DNA of 64,000 nucleotides, from positions 1 through 64,000 of the forward strand of contig JACMPM010000020.1 of the NCBI GenBank assembly GCA_014377485.1, written 5' to 3'. The DNA is from Bacteriovorax sp. GTDB lineage: Bacteria; Bdellovibrionota; Bacteriovoracia; Bacteriovoracales; Bacteriovoracaceae. Below the pieces are notes generated by a model. That model was not told the DNA's origin. It was given only the letters and a program-made list of their open reading frames with translations, and did no database searches. Of this stretch, positions 42,775-52,277 are shown one piece after another (position 1 is the stretch's first letter; every line of letters starts with the position of its first letter). Made by a program: the position numbers and the translations under genes.

Positions 42775-45700
42775 ATGAGAACTGAAAAAAAATTGAAACC
42801 AATTTTTTTGAAGTCATTATCAAAGTTGATAATGTTGAGCACTCTGGTGTTCATGCAAGCTTGTATGCCCACTCCATCAAACACTAGAAAAGCACTCTTA
42901 AGCAGTTCAAACAGCACCACAAAAACGGAAACGAAACTTCCAACATTTACGGAAGGAAATAATTTTATTCAAAATGGTGGAGTAGTCTACACTTCAGCAG
43001 TAAATTTTGATTTGAGTTTTGCAGACACTCTTCAATTGCGCGGGAAGGATGTCAATAGTTATATTAGAAATAACGGCATTCAAATTATTTCATGTCTTAC
43101 AGGTCGTTTTTCTGGCACCGTTAATCAAGTTAATATTTTAGCAGCAATTCCTCACTCCGTTTATAATTTTACAACGCTGACTCTTGAATACTACTACAGT
43201 ATCGCTCCGTCGGACGATGTAAGTAATAAAAACTTTTGTCAAAAAAGTGGTCTGATCAACAAACTGTTCGCTCTTTATCCACTTTTAACTCCAGTCTATA
43301 AAATGAGTGCGCTCTGTCCAGGTGGTGTTTGTGTTAGCAGTATTTACACCAGTCTGCCTTTGGAAATTTATAGTCAAAGTGGTTCAGCTCTAACTCAAAT
43401 TGGAACGACTCAATTAAGTTATAACATCACAAATAAACCAAATATCACAACACCTGTTGGTCAAACATGTATTGGAAAATCTGACTGTACAGCCATCGGA
43501 TATGACTGTTGCAGTTTAGGTCAATGTGTAAAAGACCTGGCCATCAAGCCTGGAGTTGACCAGATCTCTACAAATTATGTACAGGCCTTACAAGATATTT
43601 TAAATAATCCCAATCATATTTATAATTATCCTCAATATTATTATATTTGTTCAACTCCAGTAACCCAACCAGGAACGACTACTCCTGCAACAAACGCTGC
43701 CAATCAAGCGGCCACTCGTTTGAAAAATCTCACTGACCTTTATAATTGTACAACAAAGATTGAAGGTGAAATGGGAATTTGTACTGTAACTATTCCCAAT
43801 GCACATGCCGGTCTTCCCTATGTTAGTTATAGTGCTGGCGTAGACGATCGAAATTTTTCTAATACATATACAAATCAATCGAGTTCAAGCTACGTACCAA
43901 CTGCCAAAGAAGATCTTATTAGCATTCAAGAAATTTCTTATGGTGAAGTCACTCTTTTTAGTTATGATCAAATTACAAGCGAAGCAGTAGTGAGACCTGA
44001 TCCGTTTATTGTTTCCAGCTATCTAAGAGTTAACGGTCATCATAACGATGACAATGCAACTGGAGCTTCAATTTTAATAACGAATAGACCTTCCAGTGCC
44101 GTATCAAATGATTTAGTCATCAAATACCGCACAGATGCGAGTTGTTTTCAATTAAATTCAAATCTTGGAAAATGTGAAAAGTATTATATTCAAGGTCAGC
44201 AAAAAAGTGGTGATACAGTTATTCTCAATAGAAGAGGACGTGTAACAGATCACTACCCTGCCTCAAATATATTTAAACTTCCCTATTATGCCAGCACAAG
44301 TAAAACGATTGCGGTGGAAGTTGATGGAGTTACTCAACGCCAAGATGTCGACTGGCAATTAAATGCTGCTAGCCCTGCGAGCATTCAATTTTTATCGACT
44401 TCAAGCGGACTTAAAGTTTTTGATACCCAAAAAGTAAAAATTACATTTTTTGTAGATCTTACTATTAATCATGTCATGGATTCTAAGAATGCTGCCTTAT
44501 CAAAAATTAAAGATACTTGTCATTGCGCTGATTTAAATTGTGCCTTATCTCCAGTTAAAAATACGGCCGGAGCCATTACAGATTACGCTTGTGTTTATCC
44601 GGATCCATCTCCTGTCGTTCCTCCAATATCACAAAAAATATTCTTGAGTTCTAAAACGGTTCCAGTTCGCTATTACGATACGACGGGTACTTCTAAAGCA
44701 TCAGTAACTGGAGAAACACTTCCTCAGGAAGGGACAATCTTTTCTTATAGAAAAGATAATCTACTAAATCCAACTAATATGCCAGATATCATTAATCCAA
44801 TTGTTGGTGAAAATACTTATATTGGGTTTAATGAAATTTACGGATCATTGAGTTACGCCAATAACGCTGCAAAACCTGCCAAAGAAGTGGCGGTGACTAA
44901 AGGGAAAACTTATGACCTTTATGTCGATAGTGGAACTTATTCCAACTGTGTTCAGTGTGGAAATGACTATTACTCACAACTTAATAAACTTTTTCCACTC
45001 ACTCAATTTGGCGGCGGAGTTCTACCTCTTCAAGCACGTACAGATCGGGCACAGTTCAATGGAATTCGTGCCGATGATATGAGTTTTGGCCGCGCCTGTT
45101 TTGTTCCAGCAACAATGCTCCCTTTTTCTCATGCAATTGCTTCTGATCCACAAGAGCAACGACTCAATAGAATGCGTGCACAGCATTTTCTCTATGCCAA
45201 TGGTTACCAACACGACTGGTTTGGTTTTGACTACGGTGCTGTCATCGGATCGTTTGACGGTGTGAAATGGTTTGCGATTGGAACAAATAGAAGAATAAAA
45301 GCCGATAGTAATAAACTTTTTATTGCCGTGAATGGCCCATTTGGTGATCTCGCACTTGAGAGCACTTTTACTGTTACTATTAATGATGGCTCTCTAAATC
45401 CTGTTGGATCGAATATGGTTACAACTGATTTTGATTCAGATGGCGCCGAATGCCAAAAATTTCACCAATGCTCTACTGATAATGACTGTGCAACAACATT
45501 GGGTTGGGATTATGCCTGTGCAAACATTAACGAAATTACAACTTCGTGGCCGCGCTTTGATGATAATGCCAAAGAAATTCCAGACGCCCAAAGAGACGAT
45601 AATCGTTTCACTAGTATTTTAGCTAATGCTTCTTCAGGAAAACGCTGCGTATACCGCGGAAGAGGGGCTGCGTGTACTCAGAATTATCTATCGAACGCCA

Positions 45701-47895
45701 TTAACTTGAATTCAACATTCAACCAAACTCAAACTCAAACGTTTCATACATGCAGTGCTAATAATTATTGTCAGACTATCACAACGAATAACACGCTCAA
45801 TTCAAAATTCAATAATCGCATTGCCCGTTATGGGAAAGTTAGAACTGATGCAAGTTCTGACAGCTTTGGATTAGGAGTAAAAGTACCCGGCCGCCCTATG
45901 GAATTTAATGCGATCGAGCCGATGCGTTCTGAAACTGCGAGAAATCTTAATAGCAATAAAATGGCCGGTCTTTGTATTCCTGGGAGAACTCCTGAGTCAG
46001 ATACATTTGTAGGTCAAAACTCGACCACTCCTCCTGCTGAATATATGGGTGATAAAATATTAGGCATTGGAATGAGTTATAGAAAAAATACCCCAACTGC
46101 TGTTTCAACATATCTTTCATCATGCTCCATCATGGATAGCACTAATAATTACTTTTACGCAAAGGGTGATCCAAGCTCAAGCAATGCTGCGAATTCCGAA
46201 TTGAAATCAAGCTCTGGAACTCAAGCAATCTCGACTAATTCTCTAAATATTTTTAAATCTATTTTTGAAAATACAAAAAAAATAAGTTTTAGTATCTTCA
46301 CAAATAATACAACGGTATTAACGTCTCAAGTATTTACAGAAAACCGCTGTATGAGAGCTCCAGGAGCAAGTTGTTTCTCTGACCTGGATTGTGCTCCGTC
46401 AAAAATTATTGCGGACAAAATTAAAATGATTAGTGCCGTCGACACATCAATAGTTGGAGATCTTTTAAACGGCATCCCCGTCCAACTTAATAAATACGAA
46501 GTAAAATTCTGGCAGGAAGATCTGGTATGTTCTCAAACAACGGCCAAAAGCGATCCGACTTATAGCTCTTTCACCAACCGTTGTTGCCGAGAAGTTGGTA
46601 AAACCATCTCAATTGCAAACAGTGATTTAAATACTCCTATTTTAAATACTCAAGTTGCAGGTGTTGATATCGCAATTGACAACAAATACCGCTACTCTCG
46701 AGTGGCTACTGTGTATAAAGATCAAGTATCTGATCCTACCAATTTCCCTTCTCTTCACACCGCAATCAAAGATCAATGTACTGATCTGACAACTGCTGCT
46801 GGATGTGTCGATACATCTGTCTTAACCAATCAATTTAAAACTTTTTCTGCCTATGCAGAAAGAACCAGCTGTTCAGGTGATTGGATAAGAAATTTCGATA
46901 ATGGAAATCATAAATGGGACAGCACTCGCTTCCAAACTTTTAATCCTTCGATGTTTAAATGTATGAACTGGCTTCCTGGAGCTAATAACTGGTCTTGTGC
47001 TGGACTTGAAAAAGATGATCCGTCATGTTCATTAATTCAAACTTCACCTTTTTCCGGAAAAGCCAGAGGTGTTATGAATTACCTGGCAAAATTAGAGTTG
47101 ATGGGGATTCCGCAAATTGCTCTTGAGTCCCAGGATTATTTTAATACGACATCAGAAGGTGATCTCTCTTGTCGATCATTTCCAAGTGATCAAGGGGCCT
47201 GTTACCCTGGAAACCCTGATCCAGCTTGTTTGACTAGAAGTATTGGACCACAAACTAGTAATTCAAACAATTTTGCTTATCCTTCTGAGCTTTTTGCAAC
47301 GGGAAAAAGCCGCGAATATTTCGACAGTACACCTACAATCATGAAACAACTTTTTTCAGGTGCTGATGAATCAAATTTCCAAATAATGAAGAAAATATTT
47401 AAATCTGATGAAGTTGCAAGTTGCCTTCCTGCAGGGACAACCATGGCCGTTGGAGCTGATGTAAATCTTTGTTGTTCTGGATTTATCAATTCCAAAAATA
47501 ATAAATGTCAGCTGCCAGATTTCGTAGACGTGAGTATTTATACCAATCGTTATGTTTCTTCCGAAGCTAAAAAAATAAGCATCAATCTATTTGATCAAAA
47601 TGGTTATATCAAAGATCCTTCATATGTTGCTCAAATTGCTTGTGAAAAAAGTATGTGTGCTTCAGGAGTCTTGGCCTATGGTGTATTAATTTCTAAATTA
47701 AGAACACCGGGACAAGAAAATATCGACCAAAAACATTTTAGATTTATGCAGTCAACTACAGCTTCTGACGATCTCAATGGCCTCCTCACTCTTTACAATA
47801 AAGGCTTAAAACTCAATAACCATGCTTATTGTTTTCCTAGTGGTTCGAGTTCAACTAGTAATGCAGATTTAACAATTATTTCTTGTGGAAATTAA
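42775..47895 (+). CDS. Giant Cys-rich surface lipoprotein
   Basis: 1706 residues from the ATG at 42775, which follows AAGGA; the frame extends 19 codons upstream, but that part contains the promoter. N-terminal signal with Cys30 in FMQAC, a near-lipobox, implying lipid anchoring. The mature protein is beta-rich and has dozens of cysteines in clustered motifs such as CIGKSDCTAIGYDCCSLGQC, 'CSTDNDCATTLGWDYAC', CSADNYC-like spacing and CFSDLDCAPSKI, similar in spirit to small disulfide-knot (Dickkopf/WAP-like) modules. It probably forms a long extracellular fibre or receptor. No family recognised. A sigma-28-like promoter suggests expression in motile cells. Confidence 0.7.
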   Translation: MRTEKKLKPIFLKSLSKLIMLSTLVFMQACMPTPSNTRKALLSSSNSTTKTETKLPTFTEGNNFIQNGGVVYTSAVNFDLSFADTLQLRGKDVNSYIRNNGIQIISCLTGRFSGTVNQVNILAAIPHSVYNFTTLTLEYYYSIAPSDDVSNKNFCQKSGLINKLFALYPLLTPVYKMSALCPGGVCVSSIYTSLPLEIYSQSGSALTQIGTTQLSYNITNKPNITTPVGQTCIGKSDCTAIGYDCCSLGQCVKDLAIKPGVDQISTNYVQALQDILNNPNHIYNYPQYYYICSTPVTQPGTTTPATNAANQAATRLKNLTDLYNCTTKIEGEMGICTVTIPNAHAGLPYVSYSAGVDDRNFSNTYTNQSSSSYVPTAKEDLISIQEISYGEVTLFSYDQITSEAVVRPDPFIVSSYLRVNGHHNDDNATGASILITNRPSSAVSNDLVIKYRTDASCFQLNSNLGKCEKYYIQGQQKSGDTVILNRRGRVTDHYPASNIFKLPYYASTSKTIAVEVDGVTQRQDVDWQLNAASPASIQFLSTSSGLKVFDTQKVKITFFVDLTINHVMDSKNAALSKIKDTCHCADLNCALSPVKNTAGAITDYACVYPDPSPVVPPISQKIFLSSKTVPVRYYDTTGTSKASVTGETLPQEGTIFSYRKDNLLNPTNMPDIINPIVGENTYIGFNEIYGSLSYANNAAKPAKEVAVTKGKTYDLYVDSGTYSNCVQCGNDYYSQLNKLFPLTQFGGGVLPLQARTDRAQFNGIRADDMSFGRACFVPATMLPFSHAIASDPQEQRLNRMRAQHFLYANGYQHDWFGFDYGAVIGSFDGVKWFAIGTNRRIKADSNKLFIAVNGPFGDLALESTFTVTINDGSLNPVGSNMVTTDFDSDGAECQKFHQCSTDNDCATTLGWDYACANINEITTSWPRFDDNAKEIPDAQRDDNRFTSILANASSGKRCVYRGRGAACTQNYLSNAINLNSTFNQTQTQTFHTCSANNYCQTITTNNTLNSKFNNRIARYGKVRTDASSDSFGLGVKVPGRPMEFNAIEPMRSETARNLNSNKMAGLCIPGRTPESDTFVGQNSTTPPAEYMGDKILGIGMSYRKNTPTAVSTYLSSCSIMDSTNNYFYAKGDPSSSNAANSELKSSSGTQAISTNSLNIFKSIFENTKKISFSIFTNNTTVLTSQVFTENRCMRAPGASCFSDLDCAPSKIIADKIKMISAVDTSIVGDLLNGIPVQLNKYEVKFWQEDLVCSQTTAKSDPTYSSFTNRCCREVGKTISIANSDLNTPILNTQVAGVDIAIDNKYRYSRVATVYKDQVSDPTNFPSLHTAIKDQCTDLTTAAGCVDTSVLTNQFKTFSAYAERTSCSGDWIRNFDNGNHKWDSTRFQTFNPSMFKCMNWLPGANNWSCAGLEKDDPSCSLIQTSPFSGKARGVMNYLAKLELMGIPQIALESQDYFNTTSEGDLSCRSFPSDQGACYPGNPDPACLTRSIGPQTSNSNNFAYPSELFATGKSREYFDSTPTIMKQLFSGADESNFQIMKKIFKSDEVASCLPAGTTMAVGADVNLCCSGFINSKNNKCQLPDFVDVSIYTNRYVSSEAKKISINLFDQNGYIKDPSYVAQIACEKSMCASGVLAYGVLISKLRTPGQENIDQKHFRFMQSTTASDDLNGLLTLYNKGLKLNNHAYCFPSGSSSTSNADLTIISCGN

Positions 47896-47931
47896 CTCCC
47901 CAATCTTTACAAAGGTCCTCGACACTTTCAT

Positions 47932-47953
47932 AATATTTTGAAAACAAAATATT
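47932..47953 (+). repeat. Perfect AT-rich hairpin between the giant lipoprotein and uppP
   Basis: AATATTTTG (47932-47940), AAAA loop, CAAAATATT (47945-47953), then TTATG. It starts 36 bases past the lipoprotein stop and ends 16 bases before uppP. It may terminate the upstream transcript weakly or act at the uppP leader. Confidence 0.45.
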
Positions 47954-47969
47954 TTATGCAAGGACTGCA

Positions 47970-48779
47970 ATGGAAGCAATTTATACATCTGTTATTTTAG
48001 GAATCGTTGAAGGCCTTACAGAATTCCTTCCAGTTTCGTCAACTGGTCACCTTATCATGGCAACGGATCTGCTTCACCTTGACCAAGAAAAGCTTGCTTC
48101 ATTCAATATCATTATCCAACTGGGTGCCATTTTAGCTGTCGTTTTTTTATACCATAAGCGTTTTCGTAATCTTTGTGATTTAGAAAAACTAAAATCTCTC
48201 AAAGACAATCTTGATCAAAAAGGATTGAATGCAATTCATATCGCAGTAGCGATCGTCCCTACTCTTGGTATTGGTTACTTTAGCCGCAAGTTTGTTAAAA
48301 CTCATCTTTTTAATCCCTATGTTGTGGTCTGCTCACTGGTCGTTGTCGGCGTTATCATGTTGATTGTCGAAAAAATTAAACCAAAAGCCACAGTAATAAC
48401 TGTAGATGAAATTACTTATAAGGATGCTTTTATCATTGGTATCTCACAGTGTTTTGCTCTGGTACCAGGAGTCTCTCGCTCTGGAGCGACAATGTTAACG
48501 GCCATGATGAGAAAAGTGGATGTTGTAACCGCGGCCGATTTCTCATTTTTAATTTCAGTGCCTGTAATTACGATCGCTACTGTCTATGAATTTCTCAAGG
48601 CCTATTCGAGCTTTAATGCCGCCGATGCCCTTCAACTCTTGGTAGGGTTTGTCGTTTCATTTATCGTTGCTCTGGCCGCCATTAATGGCTTCTTAGCAGT
48701 GTTAAAGAAGCTCTCGCTTGCTCCTTTTGCTATCTACCGAATTTTTGCAGGTCTTCTTTATTACTACTTTAGACTTTGA
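47970..48779 (+). CDS. uppP: Undecaprenyl-diphosphatase UppP/BacA
   Basis: 269 residues, polytopic inner-membrane protein that recycles undecaprenyl pyrophosphate for cell-wall synthesis and confers bacitracin resistance. Family motifs: GIVEGLTEFLPVSSTGHL, 'FNIIIQLGAILAVV', and 'CFALVPGVSRSGATMLTAM' with the catalytic Ser/Arg region. About eight membrane helices. AAGGA precedes the ATG. It sits between two large surface-protein genes without evident functional link. Confidence 0.95.
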   Translation: MEAIYTSVILGIVEGLTEFLPVSSTGHLIMATDLLHLDQEKLASFNIIIQLGAILAVVFLYHKRFRNLCDLEKLKSLKDNLDQKGLNAIHIAVAIVPTLGIGYFSRKFVKTHLFNPYVVVCSLVVVGVIMLIVEKIKPKATVITVDEITYKDAFIIGISQCFALVPGVSRSGATMLTAMMRKVDVVTAADFSFLISVPVITIATVYEFLKAYSSFNAADALQLLVGFVVSFIVALAAINGFLAVLKKLSLAPFAIYRIFAGLLYYYFRL

Positions 48780-49012
48780 AAACTGCCACCAAAAGTAGCC
48801 AATCTCCCAAAAGATGCATCCGACTTATTCTGTTGAGTAAGTTCAATCTAAATGCTCGTTTTAAGAGTGTCTACTCATAAAGACCATTTGGTCCTGCGAT
48901 CTAAACGGTAAAAAGAGCATGATTAAAAGGTTCTAGCATTAAAATAGGGATAACTATCACAGTTTTTTAGGATCAACCGAAAAGACTGAGGAATTATCTT
49001 TAACCTAATGGA

Positions 49013-52000
49013 ATGGCCTTTATGAAAAATCTCTCAAAAATTTTAGAATTAGTGACAAAAACTTTAAAAGTTTTGATGATTAACACAATCGTCTTCTCTC
49101 TGATTCAAATTCCATTTGTTTCTGAAACATTCGCCGCTACCTCTAAAAAATCCAACGGTGGTTTTGAGGCTCAAGACATTGTTAATTTGGCCAGTGGTGC
49201 TTTGGGTGTGTATTCAAACTATTTAGGCCAGAAACAACAAATGCTTCAACAGCAAATCACTTCTGCAAATAATCAAAAATTAATTGCACAATTAAGCCCT
49301 ACTTGCCGCAAAGCTGATGGGACTGCCTGTTATACAACTCCAGCTAAATTATTTCCTGAATGTACTCTGCCTGCCTCTATGTCAAACATGCCGGCCAATG
49401 CCTGTAATAATCCAACGCCGGAAGTTAATCAAATTAGCTCTATGATTACTTATGAATCTATCTCTCAAGGATGGATGAATTATTATGATCAAATGAGTAA
49501 CGAAGCTTCGAACTCTAGTTATGCTGTTGGACTCCGTTGTTTGGGTGATAAGCAAAAAGCAATGGACTCTCAATTAACTGAGATGGTTAATAGTCTTCAA
49601 CGTCTTCAGGATCGCTTGAATCAAGACAAACAAATTTTTCGCGATAATAATAAAAAATTATTAGAAGATATGAACACTGCCAACGATGAATTATTAGGTT
49701 CGTCGGGTGGTCTTAGTAAAAACAATCTCAATATAAAAACTCAAGACTTTGCTAAGTATTTTTCTCAAAGCTGTCTGTCTGTTATCGGAAAAGATGCTAT
49801 TAAATCCGGTTCAGCTAACGGCGGTCTCAGTGGAATCTTACAAGGACTAAGCTCTACAAATAAAGCAGCTAGCGATTTTAATTTAAATAAAAATGTTATT
49901 GAAGATGATGTCCGTCGTGAAGCAAGTAAAATTGCAACCTCAATCAATGGCAGTGGAATTGATGACTTCTTAAGTAATAGCAGTACTCAAAGCAATATCA
50001 AGTCGACAAGCTATCCAACTATAGAAACAACTGTTAAGAAACAAGCTGCCGAGCTCAATACAGCGAGAGCGCGAATCAATAAAGAATTATCCGCCCTGGG
50101 ATATACTCCTCCAGCTATGGATAAAAACTTTACAGTGGACATGAATGATTTCATGGCAGGCTCAGCAGATTTTTTCAAGAAAAAATATGTCAACGATTGT
50201 GTGACTGGTGCCTCGAGCGGAATAGCTATTCCTGTCAGTGATATACTAAATTCACTAGAACAAAAAAGTACAAATAGTGAAGGGACTGCAAGAAACGATT
50301 ATCGTGCAGCCCTTAAAAAAATTCTTGATTCTGATGCCATGATGGACGAAAAAATGGTAAGTATCAAGGACCTTCAATCTCAATATCCAGACATCACTAT
50401 TACATATAAAGACAGCACTCAATCAAGAATTACTGAAAGTCCTTACAACCTTTTCATGAAAACGATTGATAAGTGTCAGCAACGCTTCACTCAAGATGAT
50501 CAGTTTTCAAGCAAAGGCTCAAGCGGTGTTTCTTACCAGAAAAAAGTTGAGCGCGGACGAGCAGCACTTCAGGAACTAAAAAATCTTAACGATAGTTTTA
50601 GCTCTAAGATCACTCAGGCAATTACTGATCAAGTTCTAAACTGTAATGGCCAGGCATCAAAAGCCGGAAGTGATTGCAGTGAAGAATCATTAAAATCAAC
50701 TAGCGATAATTTTTGTGTGGCCCATGCCAGCTCTTGTGCTAACGATATTCAGGGTTGTTATGCTGAAGCCAACAATCAAGTTCAAACTAGAAAAACAAAA
50801 ATGGCAAATTTGGCAAAAACATATAATGCCAACGTATCGGCCATGATCACTCGCTCGAACACATTGTATGAACAACAAAAAGCAGCTGTGACAAATATCA
50901 CTCAAATGATTCAATCAAAATTTCCTGGAACTAATTTTGAAATTCCAAAAGATATGTTCGTCGCAATGCCTGAATTATCAAAAGATACTTACGGCGTAGA
51001 AATGGCAGGTAACGGAGACACTAAATCTTTCCTCGAGGGCGAGAATTCAATGCCTGGGAAAATCGACAAACTAAAATTAGTCTTTCAAAAACAAAGAGAC
51101 GCTGTAAAAAAAGCAACTGATGATTATATTGGTCTTCAAAAAACGGCAATGGAAAAAGAAAGAGGTCGTTGGGAGAAATTGGCCGGTGATTGTAAAAGTG
51201 CAATCGACAAGTCTTCAAGTGAACTTGCAAAAGCAAATAACGAAGGACTAAAAAAACAGGGTGAAGAAGACCAAAAAGTTGCTAAATTTTGTAAAAAATA
51301 TAATAGTATCAGCCAAAACCCATTAGGTGCTTGCGGCAAGGCCAAAGATCTATCAGATATCGCAGATCAAGTTTCAGCTCGATTAAGTAATCAATCCCTC
51401 GCACTTTCTGAGCAATACGCTTCAGCATGTGATGGATTGAATAATCAAAACGATGATCTTCCACCTCAGTGTGATGGAGAGCAAAAAGGGGCAACTAAGG
51501 CTTATTGTGATAGTAAGATGAAAGCAGCAAGTAAAAAATCTGGAGCTGATGCAGGTTCTTCTTCTTCAGGCCCTAAGGTTAAAAGGCTAACGTTCACTTC
51601 ACTCTGTGGATCTGGATCATCACTAAAAAGTGATTCTGATTTTATTGCAGCAGCGTCTAAAAAACTTGCTTCAGATGATCAAGCGACAATTAAAGAAATT
51701 TCTTCTTTTGATGGAGTTGTAAAAAAATCAGAAGATATTAATGATTCCAATTTTTTCTCTAACATTTCATCAATGATTTCGTCAGAAACTTCTGGATCAG
51801 TGTGTGAGAAATTAAAATCAGTTGCTAAAGCTGATGAAGACTTAGACCCGGCATCTATTGAAAAATCAAGTGCGGCTAAAGAAAAAGATTTTGTTAGTAC
51901 TCAAAAAAGTGCTGAATTAAAATTGGCCAATAAAGATATATTGCCCGAAGAAAGAGCACGCCAACAGGGGATTTATGATTCTGCTGCAAGTGATATTAAA

Positions 52001-52264
52001 AGATTATCTACTGAAAAAGATAGCAAGCTTGCTTTTGCAGAAAACAACAAAAAACTAAAATCATATTTTAATGACCTGGCATCAGTCACTGCGACTCCTG
52101 ACCCTACTGCGTCCAGTACAAAACTTACTGAAATAAAAAACATCGGCGAACAGATGACTGGTCCGTGCGATATGCAAAGTAATTCTAATATAACTAAAAA
52201 TACGGGCTTCGACTTAAGCGGTTTCGACGCTGGCGTACTCGGCGCTAATTCACGGAGCAAATAG
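49013..52264 (+). CDS. Very large secreted helical protein of unknown function
   Basis: 1083 residues. Long N-terminal signal (hydrophobic core about residues 20-42, VLMINTIVFSLIQIPFVSETFAA). The mature protein is predominantly helical and coiled-coil-like (MLQQQITSANNQKL, MVNSLQRLQDRLNQDKQIFR, VAKFCKKYNSISQNPL) with paired cysteines spread through it (e.g. CRKADGTAC, CSEESLKS, CDGLNNQNDDLPPQC). Ser/Asn/Lys-rich, no domain recognised. Likely an exported structural protein. Start uncertain: ATG at 49013 or 49022, both with weak sites. Probably cotranscribed with the metalloprotease gene 13 bases downstream. Confidence 0.65.
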   Translation: MAFMKNLSKILELVTKTLKVLMINTIVFSLIQIPFVSETFAATSKKSNGGFEAQDIVNLASGALGVYSNYLGQKQQMLQQQITSANNQKLIAQLSPTCRKADGTACYTTPAKLFPECTLPASMSNMPANACNNPTPEVNQISSMITYESISQGWMNYYDQMSNEASNSSYAVGLRCLGDKQKAMDSQLTEMVNSLQRLQDRLNQDKQIFRDNNKKLLEDMNTANDELLGSSGGLSKNNLNIKTQDFAKYFSQSCLSVIGKDAIKSGSANGGLSGILQGLSSTNKAASDFNLNKNVIEDDVRREASKIATSINGSGIDDFLSNSSTQSNIKSTSYPTIETTVKKQAAELNTARARINKELSALGYTPPAMDKNFTVDMNDFMAGSADFFKKKYVNDCVTGASSGIAIPVSDILNSLEQKSTNSEGTARNDYRAALKKILDSDAMMDEKMVSIKDLQSQYPDITITYKDSTQSRITESPYNLFMKTIDKCQQRFTQDDQFSSKGSSGVSYQKKVERGRAALQELKNLNDSFSSKITQAITDQVLNCNGQASKAGSDCSEESLKSTSDNFCVAHASSCANDIQGCYAEANNQVQTRKTKMANLAKTYNANVSAMITRSNTLYEQQKAAVTNITQMIQSKFPGTNFEIPKDMFVAMPELSKDTYGVEMAGNGDTKSFLEGENSMPGKIDKLKLVFQKQRDAVKKATDDYIGLQKTAMEKERGRWEKLAGDCKSAIDKSSSELAKANNEGLKKQGEEDQKVAKFCKKYNSISQNPLGACGKAKDLSDIADQVSARLSNQSLALSEQYASACDGLNNQNDDLPPQCDGEQKGATKAYCDSKMKAASKKSGADAGSSSSGPKVKRLTFTSLCGSGSSLKSDSDFIAAASKKLASDDQATIKEISSFDGVVKKSEDINDSNFFSNISSMISSETSGSVCEKLKSVAKADEDLDPASIEKSSAAKEKDFVSTQKSAELKLANKDILPEERARQQGIYDSAASDIKRLSTEKDSKLAFAENNKKLKSYFNDLASVTATPDPTASSTKLTEIKNIGEQMTGPCDMQSNSNITKNTGFDLSGFDAGVLGANSRSK

Positions 52265-52277
52265 GTAGTGAAATGTT

